Both the position numbers and the translations under genes were made by a program. Source: Verrucomicrobiota bacterium (GTDB lineage: Bacteria > Verrucomicrobiota > Verrucomicrobiia > Methylacidiphilales > JBCCWR01). From it: a DNA stretch of 64,000 nt. Location of the stretch: positions 1 to 64,000 of the forward strand of contig JBCCXA010000011.1 in assembly GCA_039192515.1 (NCBI GenBank), given 5' to 3'. The notes under the pieces are model-generated. The model did no database searches, was not told where the DNA came from, and saw only the letters and a program-made list of their open reading frames with translations. This document shows positions 37,396 through 46,073 of the stretch, piece by piece. Position 1 is the stretch's first letter, and each line of letters begins with the position of its first letter.

Positions 37396-37822
37396 TGAAT
37401 CTGTCCTTTTAAGAATGGATCCCTTCAACAAGTTAATCTGCATACCTAGACTATTATGGTATAAGTAAAAAATAATATTTCTAACAAGTTCTCAAAACTT
37501 TTTTTAGAGAGTGCTCAGAAAGGCATGAAACTGTTTCAAGTGGTGACTAGGCAGTGAGAGAAAATAGAATTAGCTGCAATATCCATCTGTCATAAAGATA
37601 TAGGGCAGATAGGGTAAAAGGGCATCAGCTGTTGGTTGATCAGTCAATCGATGACATAAGTATGGTCGAGTATATAACTACTCATGCTCGTGCTAAAATT
37701 AGCATGAATACTTTTAAAACCAATTTCCTAACGAACCTGTGATTTGAAAAATAACATAGATGAAAGTAAAAATGTTACAGATGAGGAATCTGAAATAGTA
37801 TTAAGTTCATTATCATCCTTAA
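37396..37822. other. Intergenic region without recognised feature
   Basis: AT-rich sequence between the broken sensor gene and repeat copy C. No open frame or conserved RNA was recognised. A short CATGCT...AGCATG stem near 37680-37710 is too weak to call. Confidence 0.4.
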
Positions 37823-37980
37823 TTAACCCTGGATTTTGTCATAGAAGTTGAAAGAAATGCATAAAACCCTGAGCCACATTGAGAAGAGATTTGAGCAAAA
37901 TGTATCTCTAAGGAGAGACTTCATGTTTCTGGGAGCTAACTCTTGCGCAAGCCTTTAAGTTTCTGCATCATGCGGCTTAA
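37823..37980 (+). repeat. Small terminal-inverted-repeat element (MITE-like), copy C
   Basis: About 158 bp, TTAACCCTGG...CGGCTTAA, sharing with copy B the left core TGTCATAGAAGTTGAA, an interior AAACCcTGAGCCACA block, CTCTAAGgAGAgaCTtcATGTTTCT, and the TGCATCATgCGG right end. It ends 11 bp before the sulfatase ATG, so it fills the normal promoter and ribosome-site position of that gene. Confidence 0.65.
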
Positions 37981-37991
37981 ATATTCACCAA

Positions 37992-39395
37992 ATGAAAATT
38001 ATATCCATAATACTTACAATGATACACTTGACATGCGCATTGCATGCTAACATGCAGCCCAATATCATCATCATTTTCAATGATGATCAAGGCTATCAAG
38101 ATTTAAGTTGTTATGGTTCTCCCGATATAAAGACACCTCGTATTGATGAAATGGCTAACGAGGGAATAAAATTTACCGACTTCTATGTCGCATCCCCGGT
38201 TTGCTCACCTTCGCGAGCTGCTTTATTGACAGGTTGTTATCCATTCAGAGTAGGAGTAAGAGGGGTCTATTTCCCTAACCGTGGACGTGAAGGCTTGAAT
38301 CCCAAATATGTAACGATTGCTGAGGTTTTAAAGTCAGTAGGATATAAGACTAAGGCAGTGGGTAAATGGCATCTAGGCGATGAAGTAGAGTTTTTGCCTA
38401 CGAGTCAGGGCTTTGACTCCTACTATGGCGTTCCTTACAGCAATGACATGTTTCCAGCGAAAAGTATGAAATACGCGTCAGATTGTCTTTTTCGAGAAGG
38501 TTTGACAAAAGAAAAATTGGACGAAGCTTTTGCTTCCAAAGAGGAGTCTTCCTTCAGGAAGGGGTCCCCTATAATATTTAAGAATAAGGTGCCATTGATG
38601 CGAAATGAAGAATGCATTGAGATACCCGTGGACCAAACTACTATCACCAAACGTTTTGCTTCAGAAGGAATCAAGTTTATTTCAGAAAGTGTAGAATCTA
38701 GAAAGCCCTTTTTCCTTTATCTGGCAAACTCCATGCCGCATACGCCACTCTTTGTTACGCCTCAATTTGAGGGCAAGAGTCAAGGTGGTTTGTATGGTGA
38801 CACTATTGAGGAAATTGACTTTAATACCGGTCGTATTCTAGACCATTTAAAAGAACTGGAAATTGATGAGAATACCCTTGTCATCTTTTCTTCTGATAAT
38901 GGTCCCTGGTTGATCAAAGGGGATCATGGTGGTAGTGCTTTACCTCTTTTCGAGGGTAAAGGTACCACTTTTGAAGGAGGCTTACGCGTTCCTTGTATTA
39001 TGAAATGGCCTGCCAAGATACCTGGCGGTTCTGTTTGTAGAGAGATAGCTTCAACAATTGATTTACTTCCCACTCTTGCTCATGTGGGAGGGGCTGATTT
39101 GCCTACGGATAAATCACTCGATGGCAAAAATATTATCGATCTTATGACCGGTAAACCTGATGCTAGGACTCCTCATGAATACTTCTTCTATAACAAAAGT
39201 GCCGTGCGGAGTGGCGATTGGAAATACCATGTGAAAGAAACCTTTAGAGTCAAAGCCACGGCTAGAGATAGCAAAGGTCCGACTCTTTACAATCTAAAAG
39301 ATGACATTGGTGAAACTGAGAATGTTATCGATCACAATCCCGAAATAGCAGAGCGTCTAGCGCAAGCCTTAGCGAAACACTTAGCGAAGGAATGA
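37992..39395 (+). CDS. Exported sulfatase (arylsulfatase type)
   Basis: 467 residues with a signal peptide (SIILTMIHLTCALHA). Sulfatase signature CSPSRAALLTG, with Cys71 the residue converted to formylglycine. Metal-ligand Asp pair FNDDQGYQD near the N-terminus, KAVGKWHLGD, HTPL and SSDNGPW are all in place, and the C-terminal KLYNLKDDIGE-type ending (here TLYNLKDDIGETENV) is typical. It removes sulfate esters from sugars or other molecules; marine verrucomicrobia carry many such enzymes. Substrate cannot be named. No clear ribosome site precedes the ATG because repeat copy C ends 11 bp upstream. No maturation enzyme is nearby. Confidence 0.9.
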   Translation: MKIISIILTMIHLTCALHANMQPNIIIIFNDDQGYQDLSCYGSPDIKTPRIDEMANEGIKFTDFYVASPVCSPSRAALLTGCYPFRVGVRGVYFPNRGREGLNPKYVTIAEVLKSVGYKTKAVGKWHLGDEVEFLPTSQGFDSYYGVPYSNDMFPAKSMKYASDCLFREGLTKEKLDEAFASKEESSFRKGSPIIFKNKVPLMRNEECIEIPVDQTTITKRFASEGIKFISESVESRKPFFLYLANSMPHTPLFVTPQFEGKSQGGLYGDTIEEIDFNTGRILDHLKELEIDENTLVIFSSDNGPWLIKGDHGGSALPLFEGKGTTFEGGLRVPCIMKWPAKIPGGSVCREIASTIDLLPTLAHVGGADLPTDKSLDGKNIIDLMTGKPDARTPHEYFFYNKSAVRSGDWKYHVKETFRVKATARDSKGPTLYNLKDDIGETENVIDHNPEIAERLAQALAKHLAKE

Positions 39396-39640
39396 AGGAC
39401 ATATTCACAGCGCTACGCTCTATTCTTTGGGTACGTACTGTTGCTAAAGCGAGACTCATCATCATGTTCGATAGCTCTTTATGCTGTTTGGCAGCACGAA
39501 TATAAGCGAGAAAGTTTAGGTCCCTAGGTTTTGTAGATGAGCTAATCGGAGTATCAGAATTATTGCCTTGGCTACTGAGTGTATAGGAACAAAATTTTTG
39601 TTGTAATGCGGGGTTCACAGAGTGCCTCAAAAAACTGAAT

Positions 39641-39659
39641 CCGGCTATTAACTAGCCGG
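39641..39659 (-). terminator. Perfect hairpin, terminator-like on the minus strand
   Basis: CCGGCTA / TAGCCGG, 7 bp, loop TTAAC. On the minus strand it is followed by ATTCAGTTTTTTGA, a terminator-like T-run. No minus-strand gene lies to its right to be terminated. The rest of 39396-39750 shows no accepted gene. Confidence 0.4.
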
Positions 39660-39750
39660 ACGGCATGAGATGTAAGAATTCTTCTTGATCATTAGATGAG
39701 GCGAAATAGCATGCCCAATCTAGAAAAATTTAAGAAATCAAACATTGGTA

Positions 39751-41577
39751 ATGAGTATGGATCTTTCATCTCCATTTTTCCTTTATTCTAAAGGGGCTGA
39801 AGCATGTTTTTACGCTGGGACGCTTAAAAAGTTTCAGTGTTTGAAAGAAGTGCCTCGTCCTTCGCATGGTTCAAAAAATATTTCAATTAGCATGGTTCCA
39901 TACTCACAAATCAAGGAAAGAGATTGCGAGGCTCATGGCGAGGATGAAAAGATATTTTCGTTGCTTGTGGAGAGGGAAGAGAAGATAGATCTCAAAGCTT
40001 TTCTGCAAGGAATTGAGGACCAAAAGATAACAATTGAGGGAGAATTAGAGTTTCGACCAACAGATGAGGAATTCATGGCTGGATGTCAGGCCATTATTGA
40101 AGATGAAATTAAGCGAGGAGAAGGCTCAAATTTTTTGTACTCAAGAAAGACTTTAGGTCGTATCTCACAATTTAATAGTGAGACTGCATTAATCATCTTG
40201 AAACGTCTTTTGGCTAAGGAGTTTGATGCATACTGGAATTTTTGCTTTTTTACCGGTGAACAATATTTTATTGGCTCCTCACCAGAGAGACATCTCACTT
40301 TTGTAGGTGATACCGTTTTAATGAATCCCATTTGTGGGACACTCCCGAAGTCGCAGTTGAAGTCCGAAAAAAATCTACATGATTTCATTACAGATCCAAA
40401 GGAAGTTAATGAGTTGTTCCAAGTAGTTGATGAGGAGCTCAAAATGATGTCCAAGATCTGCTATGCGGGAGGATTGGTTAAAGGGCCGTTCCTCAAAGAA
40501 ATGGGAAGCGTTTTACACACAGAGTACTTGTTAGAAGGAAAGTCGGGTCTTGATAAAATCGAGGCCTTCAGAGCTTCTATGTTCGCTGCAACCATGGTTG
40601 GAAGTCCACTGGAGAACGCTGCTCGTGTGATTTATAAATACGAGAAAGAAAGTAGACGCTACTACTCAAGTGCAGTGATGTTGTTGGCAAATGATGAAAA
40701 AGGTAAAGAGTTTTTGGATAGCGCCATTACTATCCGCACAATTGAGATCGATCAACAAGGATATTTTTCTGTGCAATCGGGTGCAAGTATTGTTAGAGAT
40801 TCGGATCCAAAAAAAGAGTGCGAAGAGATTAAGGCAAAAGCCCAAGGTCTTTTAAAAGCTATCTCCCAGCCTGAAGAAAGAGCACCTATGCGCGTTTTGC
40901 AAAACTATCTATCTGAGAATAACAAAGAGATATTTAACAATAGGAATGATTACTTATCTAAATTCTGGATAGAAAAACAAAGAGATCTTTCTGATCAAGC
41001 GCAAGAGGGGGGACAAGAAATCCTGATTATTGATAACGAGGATGAGTTCACCTACATGCTGCGTCATATGCTAAATCATCTAGGCTTTGTGACGAAAGTT
41101 ACCAGAGTTGAGAATTATGATAAGGCTCAGCTAGGTGCAAAGACATTTACTGTTTTAGGTCCTGGACCGGGTGACCCCTTAGATCTTGAATGCCATCGAA
41201 TGAAGAGTTTGCATGAGATTGCTCAAGACTTGCTAAAACATAATCGAAAATTTTTGGCAGTCTGCCTTTCGCACCAAGTTCTATGTAAAACGCTTGGGTT
41301 TGATATTATTAGAGTGGATCCACCGCTGCAAGGAGTTCAAAAAGAAATCAATTTCTTTGGAAAGCGTGAGAAGGTTGGTTTCTATAACACTTACTTTGCT
41401 AACTATCATAACCATGTTGAAACAGCTGTAGAAATAGAGGCTTCAAAAACTGAGGAAGGTTATGTTACAGCACTCCGTAGTGAAAATTTTCATAGCTTCC
41501 AGTTTCATGTGGAATCCATTCTCACAACTAATGGAATACGCCTCTTGCAAAATGCAATGAAGAGTTTGGGTGTTTAG
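39751..41577 (+). CDS. PhzE-type fused chorismate enzyme (ADIC or anthranilate synthase) with glutamine amidotransferase
   Basis: About 608 residues. Residues 30-390 are a chorismate-binding domain: IGSSPERHL, MNPICGTLPKS, GSVLHTEYLLEGKSGLD and TMVGSPLENAARVIYKYE...YYSSA. The TGSP..NA.RVI form favours 2-amino-2-desoxyisochorismate (PhzE) over TrpE, where the family reads differently. From ~430 on is a class I amidotransferase with the Cys in AVCLSHQVLC, and His-x-Glu in FQFHVES. It takes chorismate and glutamine toward an aminated product. No phenazine genes are adjacent. I use the ATG at 39751; a TTG at 39745 is also in frame. Its stop is 16 bp before glnS. Confidence 0.8.
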   Translation: MSMDLSSPFFLYSKGAEACFYAGTLKKFQCLKEVPRPSHGSKNISISMVPYSQIKERDCEAHGEDEKIFSLLVEREEKIDLKAFLQGIEDQKITIEGELEFRPTDEEFMAGCQAIIEDEIKRGEGSNFLYSRKTLGRISQFNSETALIILKRLLAKEFDAYWNFCFFTGEQYFIGSSPERHLTFVGDTVLMNPICGTLPKSQLKSEKNLHDFITDPKEVNELFQVVDEELKMMSKICYAGGLVKGPFLKEMGSVLHTEYLLEGKSGLDKIEAFRASMFAATMVGSPLENAARVIYKYEKESRRYYSSAVMLLANDEKGKEFLDSAITIRTIEIDQQGYFSVQSGASIVRDSDPKKECEEIKAKAQGLLKAISQPEERAPMRVLQNYLSENNKEIFNNRNDYLSKFWIEKQRDLSDQAQEGGQEILIIDNEDEFTYMLRHMLNHLGFVTKVTRVENYDKAQLGAKTFTVLGPGPGDPLDLECHRMKSLHEIAQDLLKHNRKFLAVCLSHQVLCKTLGFDIIRVDPPLQGVQKEINFFGKREKVGFYNTYFANYHNHVETAVEIEASKTEEGYVTALRSENFHSFQFHVESILTTNGIRLLQNAMKSLGV

Positions 41578-41593
41578 ATGAATGGAGAGCAAT

Positions 41594-43252
41594 ATGGCAG
41601 AAGAAAGTAAAACAGAGGCGTCAAATTTTATATTCGAAATCATCAAACAAGATATTGCCGATAAGGTAAATGGAGGAAATATTCAAACGCGTTTCCCTCC
41701 CGAACCAAACGGATATCTTCATATAGGTCATACTAAAGCACTATGCCTCAGCTTTGGCGCTGCAGAAAAATTTTCAGGTAAATGCAATCTGAGGTTTGAT
41801 GATACCAACCCTGAGAAGGAAGAGACAGAATTTGTACAAGCGATCAAAGATGATATTACGTGGCTAGGTTTTGAATGGGCCAAGGAGTGCTATGCTAGCA
41901 ATTATTTTGAGCAACTCTATAGCTGGGCTCTCCAGCTTATTAAAAAAGGATTGGCCTACGTTGATGATCTAACAGCAGAGGAGATGGCTGAGTATAGGGG
42001 GACGGTTACAAATCCTGGGAAAAATAGCCCTCATAGGGATCGCTCAATGCAAGAAAATCTAGACCTCTTCCAACAAATGCGTGAGGGCAAATTCCCTGAT
42101 GGATCGAAGACTTTGCGAGCTAAGATAGATATGGCAAGCCCCAATATGCATTTCCGTGACCCAGTTATGTACCGAATCAAACGCCAACACCATCACCGCA
42201 CAGGGGATAGATGGTGTATTTATCCAAGTTACGATTATGCACATGGTCAAAGTGATTCATTAGAGGAGGTAACGCATAGTCTTTGCTCACACGAATTTGA
42301 GACGCATAGGCCACTATATGCCTGGTTTATTGAGCAGTTAGAAATTTTCCCATCAAGGCAGATCGAATTTGCTCGCTTGAATTTGACTTACACAGAACTC
42401 AGTAAGCGTAAACTTCGTCGACTTATTGAAGAAGGAGTTGTTAGTGGCTGGGATGATCCTAGGATGCCCACACTTCGTGCGATGCGCCGTAGAGGTGTGC
42501 CTCCTCAGGCCATTAAGAACTTTGTTAACAGGGTTGGAGTTACTAAATATATTGGTTGGACTGATATTGCTTTGTTAGAACATGAAATGCGCAACGTTCT
42601 CAACCAAAAGGCAACCCGTAGGATGGTGGTTTTTGATCCGTTGAAGGTTGTTATCACGAATATTCCTGAGGGCGATACGAAGACCTTAAAGATTCCCAAT
42701 AATCCTGAGGATCCAGAGGATGGAGATAGAGAAGTCATCTTTGGTAGAACAGTATATATTGAACGAGCTGATTTCTTAGAAGATGCACCTAGAAAGTTTT
42801 TTCGGCTCAAGCCGGAAGGTGAAGTACGGCTGCGAGGTTCTTATGTTATTAAATGTGAAGAGATCATTAAAGATGAAGCAGGTCAAATTACAGAATTAAG
42901 ATGTGCAGCAGATTTAGAGACATTAGGTCAGAATCCTCAGGGTCGAAAGGTGAAAGGTGTGATTCATTGGGTTCATGATGATAGTAGTGTGCCTATAACA
43001 GTGAACCTGTATGATTTGTTATTTAAAGAAGAAAAGCCCACAGATGATAAAGATTTACTCGAGCAGTTAAGTGAGAACTCATTGCAAACGGTAGAGGCTG
43101 TAGCGGAAGGTGCTTTGGCAGAAGCTACAGTTGAAAAATACTATCAGTTTGAAAGGATCGGATACTTTGTTATGGACTTACAATCTAAAGCTGAGAAGAA
43201 AGTCTTTAATCGCACTGTCGCTTTAAAGGATCGTTGGAACAAGAAATTTTAA
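41594..43252 (+). CDS. glnS: Glutaminyl-tRNA synthetase
   Basis: About 552 residues. Class I synthetase charging tRNA-Gln. HIGH motif in RFPPEPNGYLHIGHTKAL, then FRFDDTNPEKE-type (here LRFDDTNPEKEE), CYASNYFEQLYSWA, YPSYDYAHGQSDSLEEVTHSLCSHEFE, and the KMSKS-equivalent LSKRKL. C-terminal beta-barrel anticodon domains end normally. I choose the ATG at 41594, preceded by GGAG at a 7-base distance. It begins 16 bp after the PhzE-like gene and runs directly into serS (1-base gap). Confidence 0.96.
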   Translation: MAEESKTEASNFIFEIIKQDIADKVNGGNIQTRFPPEPNGYLHIGHTKALCLSFGAAEKFSGKCNLRFDDTNPEKEETEFVQAIKDDITWLGFEWAKECYASNYFEQLYSWALQLIKKGLAYVDDLTAEEMAEYRGTVTNPGKNSPHRDRSMQENLDLFQQMREGKFPDGSKTLRAKIDMASPNMHFRDPVMYRIKRQHHHRTGDRWCIYPSYDYAHGQSDSLEEVTHSLCSHEFETHRPLYAWFIEQLEIFPSRQIEFARLNLTYTELSKRKLRRLIEEGVVSGWDDPRMPTLRAMRRRGVPPQAIKNFVNRVGVTKYIGWTDIALLEHEMRNVLNQKATRRMVVFDPLKVVITNIPEGDTKTLKIPNNPEDPEDGDREVIFGRTVYIERADFLEDAPRKFFRLKPEGEVRLRGSYVIKCEEIIKDEAGQITELRCAADLETLGQNPQGRKVKGVIHWVHDDSSVPITVNLYDLLFKEEKPTDDKDLLEQLSENSLQTVEAVAEGALAEATVEKYYQFERIGYFVMDLQSKAEKKVFNRTVALKDRWNKKF

Positions 43253-43253
43253 T

Positions 43254-44534
43254 ATGATAGACATTAAAGAAGTTTTGAAGGATCCGAATAAGATGCGGGC
43301 AAACATTAATGCAAGATGCTCTAATGTTGATCTCGATGCCATCTTAGAGAAACGGCAATCCTATTTGAAGCAGATTGGACATGTCGAATCATTGCAATTT
43401 GAATCAAATAATATAGCAAAGTCTATGAAGACTTCTGCTGCTGAGGATAGACCTGCCCTTATTGCAAAAGGGCAAGAGCTCAAGAGAATGGTAGGGCTAG
43501 CAAAAGAGGGCCTCAATGAACTTGATGAAGCACTAGATACTGAAGTGCGAAAGCTTCCCAATTTTATGTCTGAGGATGTGCCTATTGGCACTAAGGAAAC
43601 AGACAATAAAATTATTTCAACCTTTGGGGAACCAACAACATTTAACTTCAAGCCGCTAGATCATTTAGAACTTGGTCAGAAGCTGGATCTCATTGACTTT
43701 GAGTCAGGGGCAAAAGTTACGGGAACGAAATTTTACTTTCTAAAAAATCAGGCTGTACTACTGCAGCATGCCATAAAAAGCTTTGTCTTTAAAAAAGCGA
43801 TTGAGCAAGGATTCACTCCATTACAAGCCCCGGATATAGCTAGAAATAATATTTTAGAGGGTGTTGGTTTTGTTCCTCGAGGTGATGAGAGTAATACCTA
43901 TGAAATCGCTGGTATGGACATGAGTCTTGTGGCAACCGCGGAGATCAGTGTTGGCGGTATGCATTCGGATGAGATTATCGATATCAAAAAACTTCCACTG
44001 CTTTACGCTGCGGAGAGCCATTGCTTTAGGCGTGAGGCTGGTACTGCTGGGAAGGCGAGCAAGGGGCTGTATCGTGTTCACCAATTTGAGAAAATAGAGT
44101 TGTTTGCACTTACTCTTCCTCAACAGAGCGAAGAAATTCATGAAAAAATTAGATCATTGGAAGAGAGTATTTATCAAGACTTAGAGATTCCATACCAAGT
44201 GGTCTTAAACTGTTCTGCAGATTTAGGTGCTCCCGCCTATAAAAAGTATGACATTGAGGCTTGGATGCCTGGTAAAGGAGATGCGGGGGAATATGGTGAA
44301 GTTACTTCCGCTAGTAATTGTACTGATTTTCAAGCGCGTCGTTTAAAAATCCGCTATAAAAATCCGAATACAGGAAAAAACCAATTTGTGCACACCTTAA
44401 ATGGAACGGCATCAGCTCTAGGTAGAACCATGATTGTGCTTATGGAAAACTATCAAAATGAAGAGGGCGGAATAAGAATACCTAGAGTATTAAAGCCCTA
44501 TACAGGTTTTGATATGATTGCGCCAATAGTCTAG
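43254..44534 (+). CDS. serS: Seryl-tRNA synthetase
   Basis: 426 residues. Class II synthetase charging tRNA-Ser (and tRNA-Sec where present). N-terminal antiparallel coiled-coil arm (about 1-110) that grips the long variable arm of tRNA, then catalytic motifs: TAEISVGGMHSDEIIDI, HCFRREAGTAGKASKGLYRVHQF (motif 2), DIEAWMPGKGDAGEYGEV and the motif 3 region LNGTASALGRTMIVLMENYQ. Normal length. Located 1 base after glnS, and 19 bp before lysS. Confidence 0.96.
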   Translation: MIDIKEVLKDPNKMRANINARCSNVDLDAILEKRQSYLKQIGHVESLQFESNNIAKSMKTSAAEDRPALIAKGQELKRMVGLAKEGLNELDEALDTEVRKLPNFMSEDVPIGTKETDNKIISTFGEPTTFNFKPLDHLELGQKLDLIDFESGAKVTGTKFYFLKNQAVLLQHAIKSFVFKKAIEQGFTPLQAPDIARNNILEGVGFVPRGDESNTYEIAGMDMSLVATAEISVGGMHSDEIIDIKKLPLLYAAESHCFRREAGTAGKASKGLYRVHQFEKIELFALTLPQQSEEIHEKIRSLEESIYQDLEIPYQVVLNCSADLGAPAYKKYDIEAWMPGKGDAGEYGEVTSASNCTDFQARRLKIRYKNPNTGKNQFVHTLNGTASALGRTMIVLMENYQNEEGGIRIPRVLKPYTGFDMIAPIV

Positions 44535-44553
44535 TAACCAAATAATTAAAATC

Positions 44554-46065
44554 ATGAGTGAAATTAGGGAAATCAGAGAGAAGAAAAGAGAGTTATTCAA
44601 AGAACGCCAAGGGGTTTATAATGTAGGGAGATTTGAAAAGACACATCATTGTGCCCAAGCCAAAGAATTGCCCGACGACACCGAGGGTGTTGCTCTGGCT
44701 GGCAGAATTGTAGCGATGAGAGATATGGGGAAGCTATGCTTTGGTCAAGTAAAGGACAGCCACGGCAAATGTCAGTTCGGTCTAGATGTTGGAACTCTAG
44801 GCAAGGAAGAATATAAGTTTTTGACAAAAAATTTAGACATTGGTGATTTTGTTGGATTCCAAGGAAAGATGTTCACAACCAAGAAGGGGGAAAAGACTTT
44901 AAGGGCAGCTGAAGTTATTCTGCTTTCAAAGTCCCTCAATCCATTGCCAGAAAAATGGAAGGGACTAGCGGATTCTGAGACTTGCGCACGCCAACGTTAT
45001 CTCGATCTTATCGCCAATAAAGAGACTTGGGATCGCTTTGGAAAACGTAATCGAATCCTAAGGCTAATCAGAAACTTTTTAGATAAACACGAATTTGTGG
45101 AAGTAGAGACACCTATCTTGCAAGCCGTGTCCTCTGGTGCCTCAGCAAGACCGTTTATTACCCATCATAATGCCTTGGATATTCCACTTTATTTAAGGAT
45201 TGCTCCAGAGACTTATCTCAAGCGTTTGATTGTGGGGGGGTACGATAAGGTCTTTGAATTAGGTAAAAACTTTCGTAATGAAGGTGTAGACTCCTCCCAT
45301 CTTCAAGAGTTTACCATGTTGGAGTTTTATGCGACCTATTGGAACTATCGTGATAATATGAAGTTTATCCATGAAATGATTGTACATATCGTGCAAGAAG
45401 TTTGCGGATCACTGGAGGTAGAATATCAAGGGGCTAAAATTGATTTCTCGGGAGAGTGGAAAGAGGTGACTTACAGAGATTTACTCTTAGAAGATACGGG
45501 AATCGATTTACATAAGATCGAAGGGCTCAAGCATCTAAAAGAAGAAGTCCAGTCTAAGGGGATCAAGATGGATTTAAGTAGTTTTGTCGGAACAGGTGCA
45601 CTCATTGATGCATTGTACAAGAGAGTATCTAGACCTAAATTGATTCAACCTATGTTCTTAACCAAACATCCAACAGAACTGGTTCCCTTGGCCCGTTGCT
45701 CGGATGAAAATTCCAAAGAGCTGGATATGTTCCAAGTAGTCGTGAATAGCTGGGAGATTGTAAAAGCTTATTCCGAGTTGGTAGATCCAATTGAGCAGCG
45801 GCAACGTTTAATGGAACAGCAAGCCTTAGCGGATGCAGGTGACGAAGAGGCCATGATGTTTGAAGATGATTTTGTTCAATCTATGGAATATGGAATGCCA
45901 CCCATGTCGGGATTAGGGCTTGGGGTTGATCGCCTTGTTGCGTTGTTAACAGATTCTAAAAGCATACGAGACGTTGTCTTTTTTCCATCAGTCAGACCAC
46001 CTAGTGCCGATTCTCAAAATGTAGAGGAGGGGAAGAAAGAGGTGACCGAGACCACTTCTAACTAA
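44554..46065 (+). CDS. lysS: Lysyl-tRNA synthetase, class II
   Basis: 503 residues. OB-fold anticodon domain of about 45-140 (VALAGRIVAMRDMGKLCFGQV), then the class II core: RIAPETYLKRLIVGGYDKVFELGKNFRNEGVDSSH (motif 2 region), EFTMLEFYATYWNY and motif 3 GLGLGVDRLVALLTD. Family length is normal and all substrate-binding residues seem in place. Third of the four synthetase genes; 9 bp before argS. Confidence 0.96.
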   Translation: MSEIREIREKKRELFKERQGVYNVGRFEKTHHCAQAKELPDDTEGVALAGRIVAMRDMGKLCFGQVKDSHGKCQFGLDVGTLGKEEYKFLTKNLDIGDFVGFQGKMFTTKKGEKTLRAAEVILLSKSLNPLPEKWKGLADSETCARQRYLDLIANKETWDRFGKRNRILRLIRNFLDKHEFVEVETPILQAVSSGASARPFITHHNALDIPLYLRIAPETYLKRLIVGGYDKVFELGKNFRNEGVDSSHLQEFTMLEFYATYWNYRDNMKFIHEMIVHIVQEVCGSLEVEYQGAKIDFSGEWKEVTYRDLLLEDTGIDLHKIEGLKHLKEEVQSKGIKMDLSSFVGTGALIDALYKRVSRPKLIQPMFLTKHPTELVPLARCSDENSKELDMFQVVVNSWEIVKAYSELVDPIEQRQRLMEQQALADAGDEEAMMFEDDFVQSMEYGMPPMSGLGLGVDRLVALLTDSKSIRDVVFFPSVRPPSADSQNVEEGKKEVTETTSN

Positions 46066-46073
46066 TTCAGTGC

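Noticed and set aside
39325..39630. 101-codon minus-strand frame after the sulfatase
   Set aside because: Overlaps the sulfatase end; one stretch (LNFLAYIRAAKQHKELS) looks somewhat protein-like, but there is no family match or start signal. A transposase or gene remnant remains possible.
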